The translations under genes and the position numbers were made by a program. A stretch of DNA of 64,000 bases from Neonectria sp. B-13. Lineage: Eukaryota > Ascomycota > Sordariomycetes > Hypocreales > Nectriaceae. Every line of letters begins with the position of its first letter. Within the stretch, counting starts at the first letter, position 1. The notes under the pieces are model-generated. The model was not told the origin of the DNA, did no database searches, and saw nothing but the letters and a program-made list of their open reading frames with translations. Shown here one piece after another: positions 10,985-22,737 of this stretch. The stretch covers positions 868,001 through 932,000 of the forward strand of contig NOKP01000017.1 of assembly GCA_002682825.1 (NCBI GenBank), written 5' to 3'.

Positions 10985-13380
10985 ATGGCGGATGACAAGA
11001 ATGGATCCAACGGGGCCAGAGAGCCGTACGTCCTCCCTTGCAAACCCAGCCTTCACTCTTCTTCTATTGCTTTCATTTTTCTTCAATATCTATCTACATA
11101 TGCTTACCCATGTGACAGAGTGGACCCCGATTCCAAACGCGTCGTGGAGGAACAGAAGGAGAAGATCGCCGCTTTGACCGAAAATCTAGCCGGTGAGATC
11201 CGCAATCCTCTTAAGGGAATACCGCGCGACCAGCTTCTTGCCAATGTTGCCAACTTCCATCGAGAGAAGAACCTCCCAGAGGACATCTTACCTTTATTGA
11301 CCAAGGGAGCCCTTGTGGCTCAGAACCCAGCATACTTTGAGGAAATGGATGACCTTGACGAAAATGACAAGCTGGCCCTGAGAGAAGAGGTCACGCATCG
11401 GTGGAAGCATCCATGGGCACTTTACTACACCATTATTCTCAGCTCTATCGCCGCAGCCATTCAAGGATGGGATCAGGTTAGAACAACCATGTATTTCTTA
11501 TGTCAGTTCGACGTTGACATTGACCCAGACCGGCTCCAACGGAGCCAACTTGACCTTTCACGAAGCACTGGGCATTCCAGACGCGGCAGGTTCATCTTGT
11601 GGCCCCGTTGCCAACGAAGGCGAATGTTCAAAGAACAGTTGGATTATTGGTTTTGTCAACGCAATGCCCTACATTACCATCTGCCTCTTGTGAGTAAACA
11701 TATGGTTGAGACACAAGGCCACTCGCCAACAACTACAGTGCCGGATGGATATCTGATCCTCTCAACGACTTGATGGGCCGTCGTGGTGTCATCTTTGTCG
11801 CCGCCATCTTCTCCTTGATTGCACCGTTTGGCATGGCCGTCTCACAGACCTGGGGACAGCTTGCAGCGTCTCGGTAGGTACTCTTCAACTATTCGATGGA
11901 ACGGTACTTCTCACAGCAAACCTAGAATGCTTCTTGGTATTGGCATGGGCTTGAAGGAAGTCACTGTCCCAGTTTTCTCGGCTGAAAACTCGCCTGCTAT
12001 AATCCGTGGAGGCTTGGTCATGTCGTGGCAAGTCTGGACAGCGTTTGGTGAGTGCATAGTATGGCGTGGTAAGAGTATCCATTGTTAACGTTGGATACGA
12101 GGTATCTTTTTGGGCACCTGCTCCAACTTGGCCGTCGGCAAGACGGGTGACATCTCGTGGCGCCTCCAGTTTGGGTCTGCCTTCATTCCCGCGGTTCCTC
12201 TCGTCATCGGCACATACTTCTGCCCCGAAAGTCCTCGTTGGTACATGAAAAAGAACAAACATCTGAAGGCTTGGCAGTCGCTTTTGCGCCTTAGAAACAC
12301 TCCTCTGCAGGCCGCCCGAGACCTATATTACATCAATTGCCTACTGGAGCAGGAACGGGCGTTGGTTACCGAGTCTGGATTGAAGGGCCCAAGCAACTTG
12401 CTTACACGATTCATTGAGCTGTTCACAATTCCTAGAAACAGACGAGCTACATGGGCGTCTGGAATTGTCATGATTGCCCAGCAGATGTGTGGTATGCACT
12501 CATTGTTTAGTATATTTCGCCTCTTTGAACCAGCACGGGCTAACTATCAACAGGAATTAACATCATCGCCTTCTACAGCTCCACCATCTTCAAGGAGAGT
12601 GGCATTGGTGACTACACAGCTTTGTGGGCTAGTTTCGGTTTCGGATTGATCAATTTCCTGTTTGCTTGGCCTGCTGTGTGGACAATTGATACCTTCGGCC
12701 GGCGAACCCTCTTGCTCTTCACCTTTCCCAACATGTTCTGGACACTGTTAGGTTGGTTCACCTCGCGACATATGCTTCAATTGAGCATCGCTGATATTTT
12801 AAATAGTTGCCGGTCTTTGCTACCAGATTGACAAAGACGTCGAAGATAGTGACGCTCGGATTGCAGCAGTCGCTACGTTTGTGTATTTGTTTGCTGCCTT
12901 CTACTCTCCAGGTGGGTTAACATTACTATGCGTGATTCTGAAATGGACTCGTGATTAACTGTTTAATCAGGGGAGGGCCCGGTCCCATTTATGTACTCTG
13001 CCGAAGTCTTCCCACTCTCCCATCGCGAGATCGGCATGTCCTGGGCCGTTGCCACCAACAACTTCTGGGCGTCGGTTCTGTCACTGACATTTCCGCGGAT
13101 GCTTATTGCCATGACAGCGACGGGTGCCTTTGGGTTCTACGCTGGACTGAATCTCGTCGCTCTGGCACTCATCTTCCTCTTCGTGCCTGAGACAAAGCAG
13201 AAGACACTCGAGGAGCTGGACTATGTTTTCGGCGTGCCTGATCGAACCCACGCATCGTACCAGCTCAAGACTGTACTGCCCTGGTGGTTTAACAAATGGA
13301 TCCTCAGGAAGCAGGTTGGCAGATGCCCTGATTTGTACCATGATGAAACTGAGGGATCTTTGAGGGATGAGCAGCCGTAA
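10985..13380 (+). CDS. MFS sugar/polyol transporter (inositol-transporter-like)
   Basis: Nine exons: 10985-11025, 11119-11476, 11529-11689, 11739-11873, 11926-12047, 12102-12491, 12554-12751, 12807-12911, 12971-13380; total 639 residues, all junctions in frame. It is a 12-helix proton symporter of the sugar porter family. Diagnostic pieces are [11 protein letters not shown] in the first extracellular region, LMGRRG between helices 2 and 3, PESPRWY before the central loop, DTFGRRT, and [15 protein letters not shown] after the last helix. The long charged N-terminus (about 130 residues) with GIPRDQLL and the [20 protein letters not shown] start of helix 1 recall fungal inositol/polyol transporters rather than hexose carriers. 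The substrate cannot be read from sequence. The intron after exon 7 uses a weak donor (GTTGGT at 12752), chosen because it keeps the frame. A Zn2Cys6 regulator follows 680 bp downstream. Confidence 0.92.
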
Positions 13381-14058
13381 TATCGCAGTTGATAAAACCT
13401 CATCACCCGATACAAGGTCAAGGACAGGAAATGCTGCACACAGTGTCACCCAATTAGTCGATTCGAGCAGATTGAAACTCGGTGGATTCTTGACGAGCTA
13501 GTTTTATGACTGTTTATAGTCTCTCGTATTAGTGTGCCCCATTCCAATCAGATGATATAATGATTCGAAGAAGATGTTAACGATGCGGCCCCGGTAGCAA
13601 TTGTTGAGGTTTTAACCCTGCGGAAAATGGAATAAAGTGACTCGTCGAGCTAGGGGCAATCTCGTGAGTCAGCTTCACCACATGCTCAGTTTACGGGCGC
13701 GTGATAAGGGGGATGGCCTTGACTAGAGTCTGGAGGTATCATCTGGTGTCACCTTAACAAAGGTATTATATTATTAGCTAAGAATCGCTGTAATATGCCT
13801 TAATTGATATTTATATGAATTAAGCCTTTTCCTTTTTTTTTGTATTGTTAAGAGAGTAATTCTTTGACAAGAAGGTTGATCAAAGATATTTCGTACGGAA
13901 TATACCCTGTACATGTATTATCGTTATAGCCCTACGCGGCTGTGCAGCTAACGAAGCACATCTACTGCTGTACGCGTACACATACCAAACACCTCGATCT
14001 GCCTGTGCCTCCACTTCCACGTGGACCATTCTCCTCAAGATCACGACGGAAGCAAACC
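13381..14058. other. Intergenic between transporter and regulator
   Basis: 678 bp with an AT-rich centre (about 13750-13870), containing a T-run and TTAATTGATATTTATATG-like sequence. It holds the transporter 3' end and regulator promoter. No gene seen. Confidence 0.6.
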
Positions 14059-16297
14059 ATGTCTAATTCTGTACTTCCATCCCGCCCAACGGCTTGTATC
14101 CTGTGCCAGCGCAGGAAAGTGAAATGCGACCGCAAATTTCCATGCTCCCATTGTACCAAGGTTTGTCTTCGTTGACACATCACGCCGCTTTCCTCGCCTG
14201 ATAATGGACAGGCAAACATCACATGCAGTCCGGGCACCCCGGCTCCACCGCGAAAGAGACGGCGGCCCAATGTTGAGCTTCAAGCGAGACTGGCTCGTTG
14301 CGAGAAGCTTCTGGAAGGGTTTGCCAACGGGAACCCAGGGACGCCGGAATCAGCGACAAGCAAGAACGAGTCCCGGACAAGGGATGTGGAGTTGAGCCAG
14401 CCTGGCACGCTTGTCGATGAAGATGGAACCGTCCACTTTACGGAAAGTTTCCTGCGGGCAACGGTCTCTAAAGAGGTAACTCAGGTCCCCCGGTCGCTAG
14501 AAGAGAAACTCGCGTCATTAACCAGTCGACGTTCCGCAGCTGAAAGAGATGCAAGCCCTCATGGCGGTTGACGACGGCGCAGGAGAGAAGATTGACTGGG
14601 ACCTCTCCTCGACAGAGCCGGACTACAACGAGTATATCCTTGTCGGAGGCGCCTCGTTGGCCAGTAATGTGGAGGATTTGAAACCTTCACCGAGCCAAAT
14701 TATTCGTTTATGGCAGGCGTATTTGGAACGCGTCCATCCCCTGACCAAGGTAATCCATGCGCCCACCATGCAATCCCATGTTTTCGAAGCCATCAGCAGA
14801 ACGGTCTCCATACCTGGGAACATCCAAGCACTGCTGTTCGCGATATATACCATGGCCTCGATTTGTTTGACGGAGGCGGAATGTGCCGATGTGCTTGGCT
14901 GTTCCGTCAAGAAGGCATACCGACGCTTCTCTGCCGGACTCAGAATGACTTTGTTGCGCATCGAATTTCTCAAGACCCACGATTTGACTACTCTTCAGGC
15001 TTTGTCTCTATACTTGGTGAGTACCTCCAGATACCCTCGCTCTACTCTGACTAACTCCCAACGGATATCCCTCCAAGGCCGAAGCCACTCTCACGGCTCT
15101 TGGGTCCTGAACGGTGTTTGTGTTCGAATCGCCCAAAAGATGGGGCTTCACAGGGATGGCGAGATCCTTGGACTGTCCCCGTTCGAGACCGAGATCAGGA
15201 GACGCATTTGGTGGCACATCGTGATGCTCGATGCCAAATCTGCCCTGGACTCGGGCTTGAGTCCCTCGCTGCTTCCCGGGCCTAGTGACTGCAAAATGCC
15301 CACGAACCTCAACGACGCCGATATGAGGTTGGATGCTACCGAGTACTATCATGACCGGAACTGCCCAACCGAGATGATTGTTTGTCTGCTATTATACAAG
15401 ATGGGAGAGTTCCTCCTGAAAACCCCCGGCTTGCAGGCCATGGTGTTCCACCGGGAGGTCGATGCTGTCGGTCCTGGCTCACAGGCTGGAGACGTCCCCC
15501 CACGAGGATTCAAGGAACTGACTGAAGAGATCGACGAATCCCTCAACAATATCATGGCATGCTACTACGACCCCGCAGGTGGATCAATCCATAAGCTTGC
15601 TATGCAAGTAAAGCTGTCCATTCTAGACAAAATACACGGAATGCTCCAGCCGCCTCACGAACAACCCGAATGGGGTACCGAAATTAACTCGCCGCAAGAC
15701 AACCTCTTTAAGATCGCCATCACGGCGATGGGCCACTGTGTCAAGATGTACCAATCAACGGAAAACACAGGTTTTCTCTGGTTCATGCGCACGCATTTCC
15801 CACATAATATTTTCTTCTACCTGGCCGGCCAACTTTGCCACCGGACTTCGGGTACACTGGCGGATCGTGCTTGGGAACAGGTCCCGGCCGTGTACTATTA
15901 TCACCAAGAATTGATGGACGTTTCCCAGAAGTCGAATATGACGCTTGCAGCCGTTCTTCTTAGAGCTTGGAAAGCAAGACAAGCGGCGGTACCCAACAGC
16001 TCTAAGCAGCTTCCAAAAGTCACAGAGTGCATCCAGCGCCTTCAAGCGATGTTTTTCAAGGATTTTCGCGGGTCTATTCTGTCGAGTACATCCACAAACT
16101 CAGCAGCAGCTGAGTTACCCGCGGAACAATTCGACTGGGAAGAGGTTGCGGGACCTCTGTTGTCGTTAGGCGACTCGGGCCAGAACGGCGGTGCTATATC
16201 AGACCACGATTTGTGGATGGCATTCAGCCAGACTGATTTAGACCCGCAAGGTAGTCCCAATGAAGGATTAGACTTTGCATCACCAACACTTTGGTGA
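14059..16297 (+). CDS. Zn2Cys6 transcription factor with fungal-specific domain
   Basis: Four exons: 14059-14160, 14212-14475, 14540-15020, 15078-16297; 688 residues. The binuclear zinc cluster starts at residue 13: CILCQRRKVKCDR, then CSHC, with the last Cys (ITC) supplied by exon 2, so the first intron splits the DNA-binding domain. A basic patch (RKRRRP) and a heptad-like stretch follow. The middle carries the fungal-specific transcription factor domain, recognised by RIAQKMGLHRDGE and RRRIWWHIVMLD. The third intron uses GTACCT at 15021 with a good CTGACTAAC branch; the earlier GTGAGT at 15017 would break the frame. Target genes are unknown. The upstream transporter on the same strand is a natural candidate, but this is inference from proximity only. 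Confidence 0.92.
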
Positions 16298-16483
16298 GCT
16301 GAAGGTGATGAAGTGAGATGTGGGTAGTTGCCAAACTGGGATTCGGATATTGTTGGTATCTTCATCGTATCCGAACCGGGTATGGAGGCAGTCAATAAAC
16401 TCTTCTAATTATAAAGAAATTATTCTTGTTATGAACCTTGTTGTTCGGGTGTGGCAAACGTGGGTATTAATTATTTGATGCTT

Positions 16484-17851
16484 CTATCCAACCGTCGTCC
16501 CATTCTCATTCTTGGTATCCTCATAAATCGTCAGAACATCAGTCGAGTTCTTGTACTCGACGCCACACTTGTCTGAAAACCCCTCGAACATGTCAGTTCT
16601 ATCCTGGAGGTACTTCACGAACCCATCCTTGGAACAGCTTGTTCCAGGTCCGTCGACGCAATCAGGAAGCGGCTGCGGCGCACTGTTGACCAAGACCCGG
16701 TAGTAGTCTCCGTCGTCGAACCCAAAGCTACCACTGCAGTTTAGCCGCTCGATGGCAATGTTGCTCGAGAATGGCATGACGTGCGAGCTCTTCCACGCCC
16801 GGCGGTGGTTGATGCGGTCCAGCGGCATCTCGCTCGCCTGGCTGCCGCCAAACGCCGAGTTGTTGAATATCCCCATGGCTACGAGCACGGTAGGGGGCAG
16901 CTCGCGGTGCGTGAAGCTGATGTACAGGTCTTCGCCATCGTCGTTCATCAACTGGTTTCCTGTCGCGTTCAGCCACGGGAGCCCAATTGGGCCGCTGATG
17001 TTGTTGCCGTAGCCCACGTTGTAGTGGTACATCAGATCGGCGGTGTATTCCCACGCCAGCCAGTCATCGGGCGAGAAGAGATCCAGGTCGCAGAACGGTG
17101 AGCTGCCGCGGATCACGGTCTCGTAGCCGCAGAGCTGCATCATGCCGTACACGTCCGTCTTGGTGAAGTTGAACTTGGGCGCAAGGTGGTTCAGGCGCGC
17201 CATGATGGGCTTCGTGAAGATGTCGAGGTACACTCCCGACTGCTCACTACCATACGAGGATGAATAAGCCGGGCAGGCCTTGTACGGCGTCAAGCTGTCG
17301 GCGCCAGATTCCTCCGACTCGTAGATGCTGACGACGTTGATCTCATCCTCATCTGTCTCAAAGCCCCGAACAAGCGCCCGCGCCGAGTCAAAGGTCCGCT
17401 CGGCAGACGATGTCCAGACCCGAGACGGCAGCTTGAGGTTGGGATATCGGAACGAGAGCGAGACGCCGAGCTGTGAGGCTTCGTGCTTGCCAACGCGCGT
17501 CAGGAGCTCCTGTTCAGCATCGGAAATAGGTGCACTCCAGTCGGCCAGGAAGTTCAGCGACGGGACCCTGGACCAGTCGATACCGGTGTGGTTTTCGACT
17601 TTAGAAATGAACGGCTCCATGTACTCTTCATAGTCGAAGTCGTTTGAGAAGATGGCCGCATGCCGGGACAGGTACGCTGCTTTGACTGCAGTGCAACCTT
17701 GGGGCGCAGCGGGCGATGTAGGAGGATCTTGAGGTTCGAAGTAGGGCGCGACACCACCAAGATGTTCCAGCGGGTTGAACGAGTAACTTGAGTAGAGCGA
17801 CGTCGCAGAGCCGAGCCCGCTCAGACACGCAAACAACACGGCTGCGTTCAT
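16484..17851 (-). CDS. Secreted histidine acid phosphatase-family protein, atypical active site
   Basis: Single exon, 455 residues, with a signal peptide (residues 1-17, ending GSATS) and many N-glycosylation sequons, so it is probably extracellular. The fold belongs to the histidine acid phosphatase/phytase clade: a LSRHA block at residues 62-66, VWTSSAERTFDSA around 145-157, SPFCDLF-like SPFCDLDLF, and FTHRELPPTVLVAMG near 313-327. The canonical RHGxRxP is changed: the sequence is R63-H64-A65-A66-I67, so the Gly and the second Arg are absent. The usual HD proton-donor pair reads H315-R316. The nucleophile His is kept. Either this is a subfamily with different chemistry or an inactive relative. 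Length is near that of active phytases (440-500). It lies tail to tail with the preceding regulator, 186 bp away. Confidence 0.82.
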   Translation of the reverse strand: MNAAVLFACLSGLGSATSLYSSYSFNPLEHLGGVAPYFEPQDPPTSPAAPQGCTAVKAAYLSRHAAIFSNDFDYEEYMEPFISKVENHTGIDWSRVPSLNFLADWSAPISDAEQELLTRVGKHEASQLGVSLSFRYPNLKLPSRVWTSSAERTFDSARALVRGFETDEDEINVVSIYESEESGADSLTPYKACPAYSSSYGSEQSGVYLDIFTKPIMARLNHLAPKFNFTKTDVYGMMQLCGYETVIRGSSPFCDLDLFSPDDWLAWEYTADLMYHYNVGYGNNISGPIGLPWLNATGNQLMNDDGEDLYISFTHRELPPTVLVAMGIFNNSAFGGSQASEMPLDRINHRRAWKSSHVMPFSSNIAIERLNCSGSFGFDDGDYYRVLVNSAPQPLPDCVDGPGTSCSKDGFVKYLQDRTDMFEGFSDKCGVEYKNSTDVLTIYEDTKNENGTTVG

Positions 17852-18686
17852 GATTGAAAGTTACAAACAAAGCCTTCAAGGTAACAGAGTCTAGTATCCT
17901 TACTCGACAGGCTGACGTGATCGTAGTGGCATGGGAGGACTTGTTTATAAAGAGCTTCACCCACACATAGATCTTCACTCGCGGTCCTTCCCACAGCTAC
18001 TGCCCTGATTCTAGAAGATCTTCTTATAGAACCGGGGATAAATGACGTATTAGAGAACCTTGTCCCTGAAGCCGACGATCCGTGTTAGCCAATCACCATC
18101 AGCGTTCCACCCCATTAATGTTGGGCATTAATTATGCCCCGACTGATGAAGTCATTGTACGTAAGCCGTACCGCTTTTTCTACACGTGTAAGGGGATTTC
18201 CTAGTACAAGCTTCGGGTCTACAGAGGCTTATTCGATGTTCCATACCGTTCAAGGTTCTGACAAATTGCCAATGCCGGGTAGTAAACAGATGGACGGGGT
18301 CCAATGGCGCTAGTATTCCTGCCAAGGATCTTGAGCTCTTGGCCTACCCGGGAGCTGAATCTTGCACAAGAGTGGGATATCACATTGAGTAGTGAGGGCA
18401 AACCATTTAAATCCATATTTAGATCCATCTCCTTGAAGAACACAGATAATACTTCACGTAGCTAAAAGGACTAAGTCTCATAGGCGGTGGAAATCCATAC
18501 CAAGTATCACCAGATGCTGGCGAGGTGTGAGCTGCTTGTTATCATTGAGGTGATTAACTACAAATGATTTTGAAGCCATGTCGCCAACTGTTTCACAACT
18601 CATGTTTCGTACAGTAAAAGAGAGATTAGGAAGCCGAGTTGGGTGAGTTTTGTTAAAATTGATCATTCTGTCTGTCCTGCTTCATA
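17852..18686. other. Intergenic, 0.8 kb
   Basis: Upstream region of the phosphatase-family gene and downstream region of the zinc-ribbon hypothetical gene. The only feature noted is the TATA box at 17944-17951. Confidence 0.6.
17944..17951 (-). promoter_or_regulatory. TATA box of the acid phosphatase-family gene
   Basis: TTTATAAA, palindromic, about 95 bp upstream of the start codon at 17851, in a region otherwise free of coding frames. Position and match are good for a fungal core promoter. Confidence 0.5.
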
Positions 18687-19553
18687 TCATTCCCGCCATC
18701 TCACGCCCCAATTCCCCTTGGCATAGCTGGGCTCTACGACGTTTCCCTGCATAACTGCTTCGCATTTAACCCTTTCCTCAGGCTCTTGACCAGCGTTTTC
18801 TTCTGTGACGAAGCCAAAAACAACACCTCTCCTAGCAGCTGACCTCACCATCTCCCTTTCTTTCGCCGCTCGCTGCCCTTGCATCCTCCTTTCCTTGTTC
18901 TCGGGCGTCTCTTCGATGCGGTCTCCCCGGCCTTTCTCCCCACCGACGCTGTCATTGACTTCGGAAACTGACTGTGGCGGTCGTTTTTTCGTACCGCTGC
19001 GGACTGACACGCGAGCTACGGTATCGTGGTCGGGTGTTGATTCTCCCCAGAGGATGTTTTCTTCGTCAAAATCATGCTCAAATTTATCGAGAGCTGCCGA
19101 TTGCTCATCTGTCTTTCTCACATCCTCCTCCTTGGGTTCTCTCTCAGTGGCCGGGCTCTTCTTCTTGGGGGGACGACTTTCAACGTCTGGTCCATTTCCA
19201 AACACGTGTGCCTGGACCTGGTCACACATGACCAATATCCGGCTGTCGCCCTTAGCCTTCTGTGGCTTTTTTCCCGACGTCGCGTTTTCTTCGGCGTTCA
19301 AGAAATGAACGAACGCCTTCTCGATCTCCCGGTCCAGCTTTCCAGGCTTGTGGCTTCGACAGCGCGCCGAGCAGTATTTTACAGTTGTCGGAGCTCCCTT
19401 GGTGGTGCCCTTGCTGGCCTCGGTTTTTCGTGAACTGATGACTCGGCCACACGACTTGCAGTACGGAGTGGATTCGCCGTCGGGAAGCAGGTAAAGCGGC
19501 GCAGGGGTTGCCTGGTGCTTGGAAGGCCGCGACCACGAGTCCATCCAGCTCAT
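18687..19553 (-). CDS. Conserved fungal hypothetical protein with zinc-ribbon-like motif
   Basis: Single exon. From the ATG at 19553 the protein has 288 residues and opens MSWMDSW, followed by a block (LYLLPDGESTPYCKSCGRVIS) that looks conserved. Cys pairs YCKSCG and YCSARC about 30 residues apart suggest one zinc-binding ribbon. The rest is charged and low in hydrophobic content, with Lys/Glu-rich tracts (EREPKEEDVRK, ENKERRMQGQRAAKEREM) and a conserved-looking tail GNWGVRWRE. An in-frame ATG at 19664 would add 37 residues rich in Arg, Ser and Leu with few acids; that could be a mitochondrial presequence or simply 5' leader. I do not recognise a named family. It is probably a nuclear or nucleolar protein, by composition only. 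Confidence 0.7.
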   Translation of the reverse strand: MSWMDSWSRPSKHQATPAPLYLLPDGESTPYCKSCGRVISSRKTEASKGTTKGAPTTVKYCSARCRSHKPGKLDREIEKAFVHFLNAEENATSGKKPQKAKGDSRILVMCDQVQAHVFGNGPDVESRPPKKKSPATEREPKEEDVRKTDEQSAALDKFEHDFDEENILWGESTPDHDTVARVSVRSGTKKRPPQSVSEVNDSVGGEKGRGDRIEETPENKERRMQGQRAAKEREMVRSAARRGVVFGFVTEENAGQEPEERVKCEAVMQGNVVEPSYAKGNWGVRWRE

Positions 19554-19844
19554 CTTGGACGATTTGTCTTGATGCCGAAGGGCCTGAAGGGAGATGGAGA
19601 CGCTGTTGCGGGCTGCGCTGGAGAAAGATGCAAGATGCAAGAGTTGGAACCTCAAAGTGCGCATGATTGACTGTTGAGAGTTTGTCCGCGGAAGATAATC
19701 CGAGAATATTGACAGGTGAGTTGGTCTACGTCATTGAGTCGGCCAGCCACTGTGGCTGGGCCCTTTTCCACGCGTTGTGACTTGAACTCTTCCATAGCCA
19801 AGAAATTGTATCTTCCTCTTAATAGTTACAAAATCCAGTCCCTC

Positions 19845-22737
19845 TCATGGTTTAACACTCACAGCCGCCCTCCCAAGATCTTGCAGCAGTTGCTTCAGAT
19901 TTTCCACCAATGGAGGAGCTGTTTCAACCTGCAGACTGCACGGGAAGTTGCCCTGCAGAACTTCAAGAATAGCATTGATTACCGCTTCCTGATTCGAGAG
20001 AGGAACAAGTGTTACAGTTGTCGTGTCGGTAAGCTGAGGGTATGAAATGCTGGGGATGCCCTTCCCGAGGGTAATGAATCGTTGTACGGCTGAAGAGTCT
20101 GGACCGTCGAGACAAACGGGATGCGGCAGCGTGGCTTGCAGTGCCACTTCGGTATTTATGCCGTTGGCTAGAGACATAATGCTATACGCCCAGAGTGCGA
20201 GACTTGCATGGTAAACAGCAATTGCGAAGAACCCGCGGATATGTTTGAGCCGAAACTTCCTCGCTGCTCGTATGACTTGGCCGGCGTGCCAAATGGCCTG
20301 GCGGGATTGAGGACCGTCTACCCAGTCCTGGAGGGACGGCAAAACACGACGAGCGTCTTCGAGGTCTCCCTTTCCCGCAAAGAGCTCGATGTCTTCGAGC
20401 GACATGTGGAGATACATGTGCAGAAGCTCCAGCACGAGAGTCGTCTCTTCAGATGCCGGATCCGGGCAATCAGAAATGTTCATCCGGAAATGGTAAAGCA
20501 TCTTTAGGAGATCCTGATGGCGAAGGGTAAGAGCAGGATCCGAGTGGCCTGGCCGCTTCAACGCCGAGTGGAGTTGTGAGTGCTGCCAAATCATCCCCCA
20601 TATCCCATGTAAGATGACAAGGCGGAAGAGGTGCACGTCGCAATCCTCTGGCAGCTCGATCGGTTCGCGTAGGAAGTCCACAAGGCCAAGATGCCGCTCT
20701 TGCGACCTCGGTCTGCTGAGATAGATGATCTTCCACTGTTCGGCGTCTTCTGCCAGCCACAGCTCCCGCGAGTCTGGTAGTGGGGTGGCGATTTCGGCAA
20801 AGGATATGACGGGGTTGGTGAACATGGCCATGCTGGTTTGGGCGTCGAGGATAAAGGCATGGAACACCAGTCGTTTGAAGCTTTCTTCTTCAACCCATTC
20901 AAGCCACTTCTGGTGAAGAGCTTTGCCTGTATCTTGAGGGTGCGGTGCCGTGAATGCCATGGTTGGTCTGCGAAATCTCCCGCTGCGTCGAAGCATCTGT
21001 CACAGTGTTAGCCATCGTAGACTTCCAACGGATTTCTCGAACATACTGTGTAGAGAATCTGGGGATGACTCTCTGCGATCTCCGTCTTCCGTTTGATCCC
21101 ACTCCACAGCCCAACCTCAATCTCACACATGAAGGCTTGCACGGCCCACAGCTGCCGAGTCCTCGCGTTCGACTCCTCGAACTTGGCGGGGAGTGTCGTG
21201 CGCACAGCTTCCTGTATAGCAAACCCCAACTTGTGTACCGCAGAAATGTCTGTCAGAACAGCTCCGGCGGCTACAATGCTCCCCAGAAGCTCTGGCCTCT
21301 GGGTGTTTGGTCGGAAGGATGGCACATGGATGTAGGAATCTGTCTGGTCGAGGTGATGAGAGCAGAAGCCCTGCAAAAGATCGTCCAGTACCTCTGGGGT
21401 GGGGAAGGCTTTGATGGCAAAATGCGACTTTTCTAGACGACAGTGATTGAGTATCATGCCTAGAAATTTGTCTCTCGCAGCCCTACTCAGCCTCTCTCGC
21501 AAGCAATACTGGTTGATCGTCGATTGGGCTTCGGGAGAGCCATGGTCAGTTCCCAGAGCCGACAAGTCCTCGAGTTCCGCCGTGATGGAGTCGTCCTGCG
21601 TGGGCTCCCAAACGCTCAGAGAGGATCGCTTGTAGGCCTCGGCTCCTAGAGCGACGTGTCTCCGTGGACTGTCGATCCCCAGAGCGCCGAGAGCCTGCCC
21701 AAGCATCGGCTGCTGGTGGGGGTCGGTACTATGAGGGTCGCTGCACAGCTGGTCGATGAAGCCAAAGTCGGCGTCGTCAAAGTCGAATCCAGCCTCTATG
21801 GTGAAGTCCAAGAGACCTCGAGTTCCAAAGCCGGTGTTGGCATCGAGCCAAGTTGGAGGGGCATAGGTGAATGAGGTCTCGGGGAGATTGGATGGCATTG
21901 CGCCTTTGAGGAATCCTGACATGTAGTGTTCGGGAAAGTCGAAGGGCGAAGTGCTCGGGAGCCCGAGCGATGCGGAGGGGTGATCTATTGCGAATTCGTT
22001 AGTACAGGCCATCCTCAAATCCTACGGAGGACGTACGTCGGATCATGGAGTTTGGTGTTGGGAGCGTCGTGACTTGATCAACCGAGTCGACGACAACACC
22101 AACGACTGGTGACTCGTTGATCGACTGCGGTGCTGCTGGGGACGTTGCATTGTCTGTCGCAAATGTCGTTAGCAATGTCCCAGACAAAGAAAGCAAGAAA
22201 CGAAAACGAACTGACCTGATTGCGAACTGTCGCTTCTGGATGCCTTCACGCTGTCGCGCCCCTCAAAGATGCACACAATTCCTCTCTGCAGACATCGCGC
22301 GCAAGGCTTCTCATCGTCACACTTGAGCTTGGCTGTGGCGCAAGGCTTGCACGCCTGGGACACCCTCAGCGACATTTGATGCTGGCGTTTTTGTCGCTTG
22401 CCGCTCTTGTCGTCCCCTTCGTGGCAGGCAGCGTGCCTCTTGAGCAGGTCTCTTGGAGCGCAGTTAGAGATGACGGGTCTTGGCCTCGGCTGCGAAATGA
22501 GAGTGGACATACGGCCGCCCGAACGTCTTGTTACATGTCTGGCACTGGAACGGTCGTTCCTGCAGGTCTGTATTGTTGGATTAGCGACAAGACATGTCTC
22601 GGCTTAGAGAGAAGACACTGACGACTTCGCACGTGGCGGGCAAGGTGATCGACTCTGGTAAAGGTGCGCTGGCAGGCTGAGCACTGGAAGAGGCCCTGCC
22701 CCGGCGATTTCTGCTGTGGCCGAGCCGCCGTCTCCAT
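19845..22737 (-). CDS. Transcription factor with both C2H2 and Zn2Cys6 fingers
   Basis: Six exons (minus strand): 22737-22623, 22567-22513, 22451-22216, 22153-22037, 21984-21047, 20996-19845; 870 residues with every junction in frame and introns of 50-62 bp. The N-terminus has two C2H2 fingers: CSACQRTFTRVDHLARHVRSH, then CQTCNKTFGRPDLLKRHAACH. The second is assembled across an intron. About 25 residues later comes a Zn2Cys6 cluster (ACKPCATAKLKCDDEKPCARCLQRGIVC). The C-terminal two thirds is a fungal-specific regulatory domain, with LRERLSRAARDKFLGMIL and CEIEVGLWSGIKRKTEIAESHPQ as landmarks. This double DNA-binding architecture is known in Pezizomycotina but uncommon. It acts in the nucleus; targets are unknown. 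A 1.7-kb upstream region separates it from the next gene. Confidence 0.9.

Noticed and set aside
15017..15077. GTGAGT donor at 15017 in the Zn2Cys6 gene
   Set aside because: Strong consensus, but splicing to 15077 shifts the frame into a stop; GTACCT at 15021 with the same acceptor keeps the conserved domain.
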